Positions 45,260-54,648 of a stretch of DNA of 64,000 nucleotides are shown piece after piece (the first letter of the stretch is position 1; each line of letters begins with the position of its first letter). The stretch covers positions 134,382-198,381 of the forward strand of contig JACKPZ010000007.1 of the NCBI GenBank assembly GCA_024233135.1. Direction: 5' to 3'. The position numbers and the translations under genes were made by a program. Origin of the DNA: Akkermansiaceae bacterium. GTDB taxonomy: Bacteria > Verrucomicrobiota > Verrucomicrobiia > Verrucomicrobiales > Akkermansiaceae. The notes beneath the pieces are model-generated. The model did no database searches. It had not been told where the DNA came from and saw only the letters and a program-made list of their open reading frames with translations.

Positions 45260-46654
45260 ATGAACACCAAGGACCTCATCCACCTCGGAGTGCCCGAGGG
45301 CGAAGCGATGCAATGCGCCCATGCGTTCATCCGCGGGTACATCGCCGCCGGGAACGACGGCGGCGCACTGGCGGAAGACGTTTTCCGCATCGTCGCCGAT
45401 CCGGCCGCGTATTTCGACGACCCGCTGCGTGGGCCGCTCGCCCGCGCGCTCTACCGTCCGGCCTACATGCCGCGTGCGGAGCTCGCTCCGTGGCGCCAGT
45501 GGGGAAGCGACCTCGAGCCCGAGGCCGTGAAGCAGATGGCCAACGCCTGCGCGCTACCCGTCGCGGTCGCCGGAGCGCTGATGCCCGACGCCCACGTCGG
45601 CTACGGCCTGCCGATCGGTGGCGTTCTTGCCACAGAAAACGCCGTGATTCCCTACGCGGTGGGCGTTGACATCGCCTGCCGGATGAAACTCACGGTGTAT
45701 GACCGCAAGGCGAACGTCATCCCCGGTCAGCGCGACCGGTTGGCAAACATCCTCGAAAGCGAGACCCGTTTCGGCATCGGCGCGGAATTCAAGGCCCGTC
45801 GCGACCACGATGTGATGGACGAGGACTGGACCGTTTCCCCGGTGACCCGGCACCTGCGCGACAAGGCGTGGAAACAGCTCGGCACCAGCGGCAGCGGCAA
45901 CCACTTCGTCGAGTTCGGAGCTTTCACCGTGACGGACGAATCACTCGGCATTCCTCCCGGCGAATACCTCGCGTTGCTGAGCCACTCGGGATCGCGTGGA
46001 ACCGGTGCGAAGGTGTGCGAAACGTACAGCCGCCGCGCCATGGCCCGTCGCTCGAACCTGCCGAAGGAACTCAAACAACTGGCATGGCTCACGCTCGATG
46101 AGGAGGACGGCCAGGAATACTGGAACGCCATGAACCTGATGGGCCGCTACGCCGCCGCCAACCACGCGTTGATCCACAAGCACATCGCGAAAAAGGTGGG
46201 CGCGAAGGTGATTCTCGACATCGAAAACCACCACAACTTCGCCTGGAAGGAACGCCATGTGGTGGACGGCGAATCAAAAGAACTCATCGTCCACCGCAAG
46301 GGCGCGACGCCCGCGGGCGCCGGAACGCTGGGAATCATTCCCGGCTCGATGGCGTCGCCCGGATTCGTCGTCCGCGGAAAAGGCGAGCCCGCCTCGCTGC
46401 ACAGCGCGTCGCACGGCGCCGGTCGCGTGATGAGCCGCAAGAAGGCGCTTGCCTCGTTCACCTGGAGCGGCACCAAGAAGCTGCTCAAGGAACGCGGCGT
46501 CGATCTTCTATCAGCCGGTCTCGACGAGGTGCCCGGCGTTTACAAGGACATCCACAGCGTGATGGCCGCGCAAACCGACCTCGTCGAAGTGCTCGGACGT
46601 TTCGACCCCAAACTCGTGAAAATGGCCCCGGCCGGCGAACGGCCTGAAGACTAA
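45260..46654 (+). CDS. rtcB: RNA ligase RtcB family
   Basis: A 464-residue Mn/GTP-dependent ligase that joins RNA 2',3'-cyclic-phosphate or 3'-phosphate ends to 5'-OH ends, as in tRNA repair. The motifs are LMPDAHVGYGLPIGGVLAT, YAVGVDIACRM (metal-binding Cys), GTSGSGNHFVEFG, LLSHSGSRGTGAKV, ENHHNFAW, VHRKGATPAG, PGSMASPGFVV and SASHGAGRVMSRKKA (the His near the end being the guanylylated residue in this family). The length is normal. It directly follows a five-gene tRNA cluster and is 9 bp before an HNH nuclease gene. Confidence 0.95.
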   Translation: MNTKDLIHLGVPEGEAMQCAHAFIRGYIAAGNDGGALAEDVFRIVADPAAYFDDPLRGPLARALYRPAYMPRAELAPWRQWGSDLEPEAVKQMANACALPVAVAGALMPDAHVGYGLPIGGVLATENAVIPYAVGVDIACRMKLTVYDRKANVIPGQRDRLANILESETRFGIGAEFKARRDHDVMDEDWTVSPVTRHLRDKAWKQLGTSGSGNHFVEFGAFTVTDESLGIPPGEYLALLSHSGSRGTGAKVCETYSRRAMARRSNLPKELKQLAWLTLDEEDGQEYWNAMNLMGRYAAANHALIHKHIAKKVGAKVILDIENHHNFAWKERHVVDGESKELIVHRKGATPAGAGTLGIIPGSMASPGFVVRGKGEPASLHSASHGAGRVMSRKKALASFTWSGTKKLLKERGVDLLSAGLDEVPGVYKDIHSVMAAQTDLVEVLGRFDPKLVKMAPAGERPED

Positions 46655-46663
46655 CAATACTGC

Positions 46664-47245
46664 ATGAAAGCGATCCTCCATCAAAGCACCGTCCTGTTGC
46701 TCAACCGCAATTGGCAGGCGATCCACGTGAAGACTCAGGCCGAGGCCTTCTGCATGATGGCAGCGGAGTCCGCGAAGGGGCTCGACGTGCGCGGTGACGG
46801 ATCGGTGGTGCCGGTTTGTTGGGAAGATTGGCTGAAACTGCCGGTCCGCGATGGCGACCGCGCCGTTCACTCGCCGCGCGGCGCGGTGCGTGCGCCGACG
46901 GTGATCGTCGCGTCGAACTACAACAAGGTGCCGCTGTGCCGCCCGAGTTTCGGCGCGCGCGGCATCTGGCTGCGCGACGGGGGCATCTGCCAGTACACCG
47001 GCCGCAAGCTGGCGCCGCACGAGGGAAACATCGACCACGTCGTCCCGCTCTCGCGCGGTGGTGCGTCGTCGTGGGAGAACTGCGTGCTCTCGCACCGCGA
47101 TGTGAACGCCCGCAAGGGTGCGCGCATGCCGAATGAGGCGGGCCTGCGCCTGCTGCGTCCGCCCGCGGTGCCGCGAGCCGTGCCCGCGACCGCGAACATC
47201 GAGAACCGCCACGACATCGCGGACTGGCGGATGTTCCTCGCGTAG
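46664..47245 (+). CDS. HNH endonuclease
   Basis: A 193-residue protein. The HNH core is at the C-terminal half: ICQYTGRKLAPHEG, then NIDHVVPLSRGGASSWENC and VLSHRDVNARKG (His of DHV, Asn of WEN, Asn of VNARKG). The usual CxxC zinc knuckles of this subgroup are reduced: CQYTG has Thr where Cys is expected. The N-terminal domain (MKAILHQSTVLLLNRNWQAI) is common in this HNH family. It lies 9 bp after rtcB, so the two should be made together; a cut-and-rejoin relationship is possible but not shown. Confidence 0.82.
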   Translation: MKAILHQSTVLLLNRNWQAIHVKTQAEAFCMMAAESAKGLDVRGDGSVVPVCWEDWLKLPVRDGDRAVHSPRGAVRAPTVIVASNYNKVPLCRPSFGARGIWLRDGGICQYTGRKLAPHEGNIDHVVPLSRGGASSWENCVLSHRDVNARKGARMPNEAGLRLLRPPAVPRAVPATANIENRHDIADWRMFLA

Positions 47246-47302
47246 CGCGAATGGCTCCAAACCCGGCGGGTTCTCGGAATTGACCGGGAACCCGCCATCC
47301 CG

Positions 47303-48022
47303 ATGATGGGTGCCATGAAATGCGTGAACTGCGGCGGCGCCCTCGAGGGTACGATGACGTTCTGCCCCTACTGCGGGGTGCGTCAGGACATCGACCTCCG
47401 ACAGATCCACTTCCGCGACATGGGCACCGATGCCTCGCAGCCATGTCCATCGTGCGAGACGCCGCTTTCCGTCATCGAGTTCGACACCACGCCGCCGATG
47501 CGCGTCGAGCGCTGCGGCGCGTGCAACGGGATGTTCTTCAACCCGGGGGAACTCGAGGCCCTGCTCGATCACCAGACCAACCCGCTCGTCTGGCTCGACA
47601 ACGTGCAACTCCAGCAGATCTCGTCCGACTTCGGATTCCAACACGAGGTCGTCTATCGGAAATGCCCGCTCTGCGCCGAGCGCATGGGCCACGTGAACTT
47701 CGGCGGCCGCAGCGGCGTCGTGCTCGACCGCTGCGGCACCCACGGCGTGTGGGTCGAAGGCGGCGAACTCCGCCGCCTCACCGAATGGTGGCGCGCCGGC
47801 GGCAAGCTGATCTTCCAACAGAACGAGGCGGACAAGACGAAGAAGCTGTTCCAGGAACGCCCGAAACCCGTGCCGCCGACGGGCTCGATCGAATCGCCCG
47901 AGAGAACCGACGACTGGAGTTGGTCCCGCCCCGACACGATTTGGGAAGATTCCAGGGTCTGGCAGGTGTTGCGGATCGCCGGGCTGCTTGGTGCTCTGGC
48001 CGCCTCCAAATTCATCCGCTGA
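47303..48022 (+). CDS. Zinc-ribbon (zf-TFIIB type) membrane-anchored protein
   Basis: A 239-residue protein. There are three metal knuckle groups: KCVNCGGALEG with FCPYCGV, then PCPSCETPL with RCGACNGMFFNPGELEALL, and KCPLCAERMG with RCGTHGVWVEGGELRRL. The last two are typical zf-TFIIB repeats. The C-terminal end has a hydrophobic segment (VLRIAGLLGALAASKFI). Role unknown; zf-TFIIB proteins may bind nucleic acid. It is 57 bp after the HNH gene and 4 bp before the helicase gene. Confidence 0.75.
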   Translation: MMGAMKCVNCGGALEGTMTFCPYCGVRQDIDLRQIHFRDMGTDASQPCPSCETPLSVIEFDTTPPMRVERCGACNGMFFNPGELEALLDHQTNPLVWLDNVQLQQISSDFGFQHEVVYRKCPLCAERMGHVNFGGRSGVVLDRCGTHGVWVEGGELRRLTEWWRAGGKLIFQQNEADKTKKLFQERPKPVPPTGSIESPERTDDWSWSRPDTIWEDSRVWQVLRIAGLLGALAASKFIR

Positions 48023-48026
48023 CTTC

Positions 48027-50564
48027 ATGCCTTCCCTCACCCCCTCCCGGGTTTCCGATCCGACCTCCAGCGACGAGATCCTCAGCGCCTTCCTCGACTG
48101 GCTGATCGAAACCGGCATCGAACCCTACGACCACCAGGAGCAGGCGATTCTCGAGTTGTTTTCCGGAAACAACGTGATTCTCAACACCCCGACGGGTTCG
48201 GGGAAATCGCTGGTCGCGCTGGCGCTGCAGTTCCGCGCGATCTGCCAAGAGCGCAGGAGTTATTACACCGTGCCGATCAAGGCGCTGGCCAACGAGAAGT
48301 TCCTCTCGCTGTGCCGCGTGTTCGGGCCGGAAAACGTCGGCATGATCACCGGCGACGCGACGGTGAACCCGCGGGCGCCGGTCATCTGCTGCACCGCGGA
48401 GATCCTCGCCAACATGGCGCTGCGTGAGGGCGCCATGACACTCGTCGACGACGTGATCATGGACGAGTTCCACTACTACTCGGACGCTTCGCGTGGCTTC
48501 GCCTGGCAGGTGCCGCTGCTCACCCTGCCGCAGGCGCGTTTCCTGCTGATGTCCGCGACGCTGGGCGAGACGGAGTTTTTCGAGAGGGAAATCACTGGCC
48601 TAACAGGAGTGCCGACCGTGCTCGTGAAGTCCGACCAACGTCCGGTTCCGCTCGAGTTTGAATACAGCGAAACCACCCTCGCAGAGAAGATCGGCGAACT
48701 GGTGGATCAAGGAAAGGCGCCGGTCTATCTGGTGCATTTCACCCAACTCGCCTGCGCTGGAACCGCGCAGGACCTGATGAGTTCGAACTTCTGCTCGAAG
48801 GAGGAGAAACAACAGATCGCCGAGATGTTGCAGGGCGCGGATTTCCGCAGTCCGTATGGCAAGGAGGTCGCGAAGTTGCTGCGTCACGGCATCGGAATCC
48901 ACCATGCGGGTCTGCTGCCGAAATACCGGGTGCTCGTCGAGAAACTCGCGCAGCAAGGTTTGCTGAAGGTGATCTGCGGCACCGACACGCTCGGTGTCGG
49001 TGTCAACGTGCCGATCCGCACCGTGGTTTTCACGCAGTTGTTCAAGTATGACGGCAGCGGCATCAAGACGCTCGCCGTGCGCGATTTCCAACAGATCGCC
49101 GGCCGCGCCGGCCGCCGCGGTTTCGACACGCAGGGCACCGTCGTCTGCCAGGCGCCCGAACACGTCATCGAAAACCTGCGGCTCGCCGTGAAGGCGGAGA
49201 AGTCCGGCAAGAAGAGTTTCGTGAAACGCAAGCCGCCGGAAAAGGGCTTCGTGAACTGGGACGAGAACACGTTCCGCAAGCTCATCGAATCTCCGCCGGA
49301 GAAACTGACGTCCGGTTTCAGCGTCACCCACGCGATGCTCTTGAACATGCTGTCCCGGGAACACGAGGACGGCTGCGAGGCATTGCGGAATCTCATCCGC
49401 TCGTGCCATGAGACCGCCGCGAAGAAGAAGGCGCTGCGCCGCCGCGCGTTCCAGATCTTCCGCGGTCTCGTCGAGGGCGACATCCTGCGCATCATCCCGA
49501 AGCCGGAACGGACCGGCGCTGCGAAAGTCGCGCTCAACATCGAGCTGCAGGACGATTTCTCGATGAACCAGGCGCTCGGGCTTTGGCTGCTCGATGCCAT
49601 CCCCCAACTCGACGCGGAGGCGCCCGACCACTCGCTCAACGTGCTCTCGCTCATCGAGGCGATCCTCGAAAACCCGGAGGTGGTGCTGAGAAAGCAGGTC
49701 GATCAACGGAAGGGCGAACTGATCGCGCAACTCAAGGACGAGGGCATGTCGTACGAGGACCGGATGGACCGGCTCGAGGAAGTCGAGTGGCCGAAGCCCG
49801 GCAAGGATTTCATCTACGACACCTACAACGCCTTCGTCGCCCGCCGACCGTGGATGAAGGACGCGGCCGTGCGGCCCAAGTGCATCGCCCGCGAGATGTT
49901 CGAGCATTGGCAGTCCTTCGAGGACTACGTGAAAACCTACGGGCTGCAGCGCAGCGAGGCGGTGCTGTTGCGGCATCTATCAGAAGTTTACAAGGTGCTC
50001 TCGCAAACCGTCCCGCCCGCGATGAAAACCGACGAACTCACCGAGGCGGAACACTATTTCGAAGACATGCTTCGCGGGATCGATTCCAGCCTGCTCGACG
50101 AGTGGGAGAAACTGCGGAATCCGGATTTCGTCGCGGAGGAACCGAAACCCGTGGATGCCCCGAAACCCCCAGCCTTCACCCGCAACAAACCCGCGTTCCT
50201 CCGCGCCGTGCGCAACGCCGTGTTCGACGTGGTGAAGGAACTCGCCCGCGATGACATCGCGGCCGTGCTCGAACGGATCGAGCCGGCTGATGGCGACGGC
50301 ACGCCGTGGACGCGAGACCGCCTCGACGTGTTGCTCGGCGACTACTTCGCCACCCACCAGCGCATCCGCCTCGACCCCGAGGCCCGTGCCGTCAAGAACA
50401 CCCTCGTTTCCGAGGAGAGCCCGCGCCGCTGGCTCGTCGAGCAGATCCTCGTCGATCCGGAGGAGCTGAACGACTGGGTGGCGGCGTTCGAAGTCGATCT
50501 CGACACGTGTGACTCATCCGGAAGCGTGGTGTTGACGCTGGTGTCCATCGGAAGCGTCGGTTGA
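48027..50564 (+). CDS. DEAD/DEAH-box helicase with C-terminal DUF3516-like region
   Basis: An 845-residue superfamily 2 helicase of the Ski2-like type. It has LNTPTGSGKSLVALALQF (motif I), YTVPIKALANEKF (Ia), ICCTAEILANMALREG, VIMDEFHYYSD (II), LLMSATLGETEF (III) and QQIAGRAGRRGFDTQG (VI). The C-terminal half, from about residue 400, is the DUF3516-like extension. Related helicases act on RNA or on structured nucleic acids; direct data are lacking. It is the fourth gene of the plus-strand run beginning at rtcB. Confidence 0.88.
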   Translation: MPSLTPSRVSDPTSSDEILSAFLDWLIETGIEPYDHQEQAILELFSGNNVILNTPTGSGKSLVALALQFRAICQERRSYYTVPIKALANEKFLSLCRVFGPENVGMITGDATVNPRAPVICCTAEILANMALREGAMTLVDDVIMDEFHYYSDASRGFAWQVPLLTLPQARFLLMSATLGETEFFEREITGLTGVPTVLVKSDQRPVPLEFEYSETTLAEKIGELVDQGKAPVYLVHFTQLACAGTAQDLMSSNFCSKEEKQQIAEMLQGADFRSPYGKEVAKLLRHGIGIHHAGLLPKYRVLVEKLAQQGLLKVICGTDTLGVGVNVPIRTVVFTQLFKYDGSGIKTLAVRDFQQIAGRAGRRGFDTQGTVVCQAPEHVIENLRLAVKAEKSGKKSFVKRKPPEKGFVNWDENTFRKLIESPPEKLTSGFSVTHAMLLNMLSREHEDGCEALRNLIRSCHETAAKKKALRRRAFQIFRGLVEGDILRIIPKPERTGAAKVALNIELQDDFSMNQALGLWLLDAIPQLDAEAPDHSLNVLSLIEAILENPEVVLRKQVDQRKGELIAQLKDEGMSYEDRMDRLEEVEWPKPGKDFIYDTYNAFVARRPWMKDAAVRPKCIAREMFEHWQSFEDYVKTYGLQRSEAVLLRHLSEVYKVLSQTVPPAMKTDELTEAEHYFEDMLRGIDSSLLDEWEKLRNPDFVAEEPKPVDAPKPPAFTRNKPAFLRAVRNAVFDVVKELARDDIAAVLERIEPADGDGTPWTRDRLDVLLGDYFATHQRIRLDPEARAVKNTLVSEESPRRWLVEQILVDPEELNDWVAAFEVDLDTCDSSGSVVLTLVSIGSVG

Positions 50565-50599
50565 CAGGTATGGCGGCGGCGTTTCATAACGGCAGGACG

Positions 50600-51511
50600 A
50601 TGAAACGAACGGGATTCCTCTCCATCGGGTTGGCCATCGCGCTGCTGGCCGGCGAAGGTCGGTCCGAAAAGATCGGCACCTACAACATCCGCTACGACAA
50701 TCCGGGCGATCGGACGACGGGCAACGCATGGCCGCAACGCGCGCCGGTGATCGCCGGACTCATCCGTTTCCACGACTTCGACATCGTCGGCACCCAGGAG
50801 GGATTCCGCCACCAGATCGACGACCTGATTCCGCTGCTTCCGGAATACGAATGTTCGAGTCACGGACGGGACGACGGGGCCGCGGAGGGCGAGCAAATCG
50901 CCATCTTCTTCAAGAAAGGGTCCTACCGGCGCCTCGACGAGGGGTGCTTCTGGCTGTCGGAAACCCCTGGCCGGCCAAGCATCGGCTGGGACGCGCGCCA
51001 ACGCCGGCTTTGCGGCTGGGTGAAGCTGCGGCAGCGCAACGGTGGCGAACCGTTCTTCGTGTTTGTCGTCCATTTCGATCACAAGGGTCCGCAGTCGCGT
51101 CAGAACTCCGCGAAACTCGTTCTGTCGAAGGTTTCCCGGATCGCCGGGACATCGAGGAGGTTCCTGATGGGGGATTTCAACTCGAACCAATCGAGCACGA
51201 CGTACCGGATCCTCGAGGATTCGCCGCTCTTCACGGATGCGTTCCTCGCCGCGGAAATCCGCTACGCCCCCAGCGGGACGGCGAACCGTTTCGACCCCGC
51301 GGTGAAAACCGACAGCAGGATCGACCATGTGTTCGTTCCGGAGGATTCGAAGGTGAAACGCTTCGGTGTCCTCACCGATACCTATCGGGCGGCGCCGGCG
51401 GCCCTGCGGGGGAAACGCGCGTCGGCAAAAGCTCCGGCACCGGACGTTCCGGTGCCGGCCGAGACCAAGCTGCCGTCCGATCATTTCCCGGTGCTTGTCG
51501 AAATCGAGTGA
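50600..51511 (+). CDS. Secreted endonuclease/exonuclease/phosphatase-family protein
   Basis: A 303-residue protein with a signal peptide (TGFLSIGLAIALLAGEGRS). The EEP motifs are IGTYNIRYDN (Asn), IVGTQEGF (Glu), VVHFDHKG (His), LMGDFNSNQSS (Asp and Asn), SRIDHVFV, and PSDHFPVLVEIE (Asp-His). It is a metal-dependent phosphodiesterase with unknown substrate, which may be nucleic acid, sugar phosphate or lipid. It starts 36 bp after the helicase gene and could be co-transcribed. Confidence 0.82.
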   Translation: MKRTGFLSIGLAIALLAGEGRSEKIGTYNIRYDNPGDRTTGNAWPQRAPVIAGLIRFHDFDIVGTQEGFRHQIDDLIPLLPEYECSSHGRDDGAAEGEQIAIFFKKGSYRRLDEGCFWLSETPGRPSIGWDARQRRLCGWVKLRQRNGGEPFFVFVVHFDHKGPQSRQNSAKLVLSKVSRIAGTSRRFLMGDFNSNQSSTTYRILEDSPLFTDAFLAAEIRYAPSGTANRFDPAVKTDSRIDHVFVPEDSKVKRFGVLTDTYRAAPAALRGKRASAKAPAPDVPVPAETKLPSDHFPVLVEIE

Positions 51512-51674
51512 GCGCCCGCGCAGGACGCGATTGCCATGGGCGATGGATCGGACGTAGATGATGGCAGCGGTTGAGAGGGCGATCTCAATGCGTAGGACGC
51601 TGCGAACGAGGTGTTTGTCGGTTTCAGGTCATTCGATCCGGTCTGATTTCCCGTGAGCAGGCGGACTGGTTCCA

Positions 51675-52685
51675 TCAGCGGGGATGGATGCGGCGCGCTT
51701 CTATCGCTGCAAGAACTTGTGCGACCCGAATCTCCAGTCCGCCACTCACGTCGCGGTAGGAGCCGATCTCGAGCTGATTCCGATACCATTCCTGTCCTTT
51801 CATACGGAATGCCGAATCCGCCCGGGTGCCATCTTGGAAGAATGGGACATCATCCGCGCATAAAAAAATATGGTGATAGTGGCGGCGTGCCAGATCGATG
51901 AGCCGGTCGTCCGCTCGACCGAACCATTCGTGTGAATAGAAGAGCGTGGTGAGCGGAGTGGTGTCGCAGACAAGGAAACGATCGGTCGCCCTATCGAGAA
52001 GCGCGGCCTCCTCCCTTCGGATCTGTTCCTCTGCGATGGCGAGAAGATCCTCAAACGCCAGCTCGCCATTTTTTTCGAGCCATCGCTCACGACCGTATTC
52101 AGCGACATAGGTGGTTCCGAGTTCATCGGCGAGGGCGGCCGCCAGCGTGCTCTTCCCGGTCGACTCGCCGCCAAGCAGGGCGATCCGTTCGACGAAGGTT
52201 CCGTAGACTTCGGGGGCGAGAAAGTGGCGCATTTCATGAAGATTTGCGCGGAGTTGGGTGCCGGAAACCGGATATTCGTCACGGGGCGGATCGACGGGTA
52301 CGTGCGCGACCGGCGCCCCTTGGCGGCGGGCCAGGTCGGCGGCGAAACCGGGGCCATAGCCTTCGCTGGTGAAGATGGCGTCGATCGGGCGATTGACATA
52401 TCTCTGAAGAATCGACGCGCAGAATGCCCGGTGTGTGTCGTCGGACTCGTCGTTTGCCGGCAGCGCTTCGGTCGCGGAGTCGAGGACGATTCGGATTGTC
52501 TGCGGGAAGCGCGCGGCGAGCCATGCGGTGCGGCGACGGGGCTCGCAGCCGGGGAATTCTGGCCTCGAGTAACTGAGCAGCACCACGTGATCGCAGTGAT
52601 CCAGAGCGGTCTGGATCACCCGCTCATGTCCAAGATGGAGCGGAGCGAATTTCCCGACCACCAGTCCTGTGGAGAATCGTCTCAT
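51675..52685 (-). CDS. nadR: Bifunctional NMN adenylyltransferase / nicotinamide riboside kinase (NadR-like, no HTH)
   Basis: A 336-residue enzyme. The N-terminal adenylyltransferase has VVGKFAPLHLGHERVIQTAL (residues 10-29) and the EYPVSGTQLR segment in place of ISxT. The C-terminal kinase has LLGGESTGKSTLAAALA (Walker A) and YVAEYGRERWL. It lacks the DNA-binding domain of the enterobacterial protein. Together with pnuC it allows NAD formation from imported nicotinamide riboside. Its start overlaps the pnuC stop by 4 bp, and it is the last gene of the operon. Confidence 0.92.
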   Translation of the reverse strand: MRRFSTGLVVGKFAPLHLGHERVIQTALDHCDHVVLLSYSRPEFPGCEPRRRTAWLAARFPQTIRIVLDSATEALPANDESDDTHRAFCASILQRYVNRPIDAIFTSEGYGPGFAADLARRQGAPVAHVPVDPPRDEYPVSGTQLRANLHEMRHFLAPEVYGTFVERIALLGGESTGKSTLAAALADELGTTYVAEYGRERWLEKNGELAFEDLLAIAEEQIRREEAALLDRATDRFLVCDTTPLTTLFYSHEWFGRADDRLIDLARRHYHHIFLCADDVPFFQDGTRADSAFRMKGQEWYRNQLEIGSYRDVSGGLEIRVAQVLAAIEARRIHPR

Positions 52686-53293
52686 GAGGGCAAGGAAGCC
52701 GCGCGGGTCGGGGCGGAGAGTTCCCGTTTCCAGCGGAAGAAGCCGATCGGAGCATTCACCCAGAACAACACGTAGAAAACGGCGGTGAGCCATAGATCCC
52801 GCGAGACAAACAAAGGCACCGCTACCGAGTTGGTGGCGAACCAGAAAATCCACGTCTCCACCTTCCGCCGCATGAGAAGAATCTGTGCGACCACACTCAA
52901 CACGAGCACCGTGGAGTCGATGAAAGGGGCGTAAGCGTTGGTGAACCGATGCAGCAAGGCTCCGTAGACGAGGGCCGCGAGCGCTCCGAGAGGAATGATC
53001 ATTCCGAGTTCCCTGACGGAGGTGCGGGTCACGGGGCGCTCGACGCGACGGCCGCGGTGGTGAAGCCAGTGCCACCATCCAAGCGCGCTGGTTGCGATGA
53101 AGAACACCTGCAGCGTGACGTCGGCGTAGAGTCGGCTGGTGAAGAACAGCCAGCCGAAGAGCGCGCAGCCGAGGATGCCGGTCCACCATGTGTGGATCGA
53201 ATTGCGGGTCGCGAGGACGATGGCGAGGAGGTTCACGCAATTGGCCGCGATCTCCAGCGGCGGCGTGCGGAGGAGGGTTTCGAAGGGCGTCAT
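52682..53293 (-). CDS. pnuC: Nicotinamide riboside transporter PnuC
   Basis: A 203-residue inner-membrane protein with about seven helices. It has the family features IAANCVNLLAIVLATRNS, WWTGILGCALFGWLFF, LYADVTLQVFFIATSALGWW (substrate site) and the late ETWIFWFATNSVAVPLFVSR. PnuC facilitates nicotinamide riboside uptake, trapped by the NadR kinase. The overlaps on both sides are 4 bp (ATGA), so it is tightly coupled. Confidence 0.93.
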   Translation of the reverse strand: MTPFETLLRTPPLEIAANCVNLLAIVLATRNSIHTWWTGILGCALFGWLFFTSRLYADVTLQVFFIATSALGWWHWLHHRGRRVERPVTRTSVRELGMIIPLGALAALVYGALLHRFTNAYAPFIDSTVLVLSVVAQILLMRRKVETWIFWFATNSVAVPLFVSRDLWLTAVFYVLFWVNAPIGFFRWKRELSAPTRAASLPS

Positions 53294-54648
53294 GCGTCGG
53301 AGACGGCGAAGGCGGAGGAATACTGGGGAACTTTCGCGGACCCGGCGACCGGGGGAAACGGGCGGGTGTCGATGCGGGCGGTGGGACCGAACAAGCCGGC
53401 AAGCGCCTCGTGGGCGGAGCGTATGGCGGCAGCGGGACCCTCGGCGGAGAAGTCGAAGCCGCCGTCTTTCCTCTGGTGAAGCGAAAAACGGGCGAGCGGC
53501 AGCGGGCGGAGGACATGGGTGACGTCGATGTTGTTCAGCCACTCCCCGTCCGGCCGGCGAAAACGGACCAGCGGCCGACCCTCGAGACCGCGCAGGACCG
53601 GCTCGCCACCGACGAAATCGAGCGCGGCGAAATCGCCGGTTCGATAACGCAGCAGAGGAAGGCAGAAATTGAAACCACCGGTTAGAGTGATCTCGCCCCG
53701 TTTTCCGTGCGGGACAGAATGGTCGTTGTCATCGAGGATCTCCACGAACATGCGCGGCTGAAGCAGCACGTGGCCGTCGAGGGCGGGATCGAAGACCGCC
53801 ACGGGTCCCGCTTCGTTGAGCGAATAGAGATCGAGCACGGGGCAATCGTAGGTTTTCTCGAGCTCGCCACGCAGGCCGGGAAGCAAGGTCATCGAGGTGG
53901 AGAGGATCGCCTTCGGACGGAGCTTTGGAGTGATGAGGAGCAGCTCGGTGAAGGAGATCGGGTCGCCCGCGATCACTTCGGGAGCTAGGGCTTCCAGATA
54001 CGCGGCTCGATCCGCTGGCGAGCGCCACTCCGCTGGGTGCAGGTTGATCTTCGCGAGGCCGGCTTCGTCCATCGAAGGCGTGACCGATACGTAGGTGAAG
54101 CAGGTGAGTTGGTGGCCGAGCAACACAACGCCTACGTCGCCGCGGCCCGCGGTGAGGGAGACGCCGAAGCGTCGGAGCGCGCGCTTGTGATAGGCGAGGT
54201 AGCCGGCGGCGACCCGCGGATGCGATGCGAGGAGCAAGGGGTGGCCGGTGGTTCCGGAGGTCTGGAAATTGATCATCCGATCCAGAGGAACCGGGTCGGG
54301 CACGAAGGCGGCGATGTCGCGCCCGAGATCAGCGCGGGAAATGGTGGGCAACTCCTCGAAACGAGCGGCAGGCGCGTAGGCGGCGTAATGGGGAACCTCC
54401 TTGCAGCAGTCATCGACAAAGTCGCCGAGCCAATCGGGATGACCGCCGCGTGGCCAGCCGACCGTAGAGGAAAGCACGGCTGCCTCCTCGCGCCGGACGT
54501 AGGCGAGGTCTTCGGCATCGAGGCGGTTGCCACTGTGGTTCCGGTACACCGGGGCGTCCGGGTGCTCGCGCAGGAAGTCCAGCATGCGCCGACCCGCTTC
54601 GCCGAGCAATGGGTAGCGTTCCTGATCGTTGGGCTCTCCGGTGCTCAT
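53290..54648 (-). CDS. CapK/PaaK-like adenylate-forming enzyme
   Basis: A 452-residue protein. The adenylate-forming loop is INFQTSGTTGHPLLL. LDLYSLNEAGPVAVF (A4-A5 like) and the hinge motif LLRYRTGDFAALDF (A7) are also seen. The order and spacing fit phenylacetate-CoA ligase / CapK-type coenzyme F390 synthetase proteins. The substrate is unknown. It lies between a VWA-protein pair and pnuC-nadR, with 4-bp overlaps at each end, so it is part of the same functional unit. Confidence 0.78.
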   Translation of the reverse strand: MSTGEPNDQERYPLLGEAGRRMLDFLREHPDAPVYRNHSGNRLDAEDLAYVRREEAAVLSSTVGWPRGGHPDWLGDFVDDCCKEVPHYAAYAPAARFEELPTISRADLGRDIAAFVPDPVPLDRMINFQTSGTTGHPLLLASHPRVAAGYLAYHKRALRRFGVSLTAGRGDVGVVLLGHQLTCFTYVSVTPSMDEAGLAKINLHPAEWRSPADRAAYLEALAPEVIAGDPISFTELLLITPKLRPKAILSTSMTLLPGLRGELEKTYDCPVLDLYSLNEAGPVAVFDPALDGHVLLQPRMFVEILDDNDHSVPHGKRGEITLTGGFNFCLPLLRYRTGDFAALDFVGGEPVLRGLEGRPLVRFRRPDGEWLNNIDVTHVLRPLPLARFSLHQRKDGGFDFSAEGPAAAIRSAHEALAGLFGPTARIDTRPFPPVAGSAKVPQYSSAFAVSDA

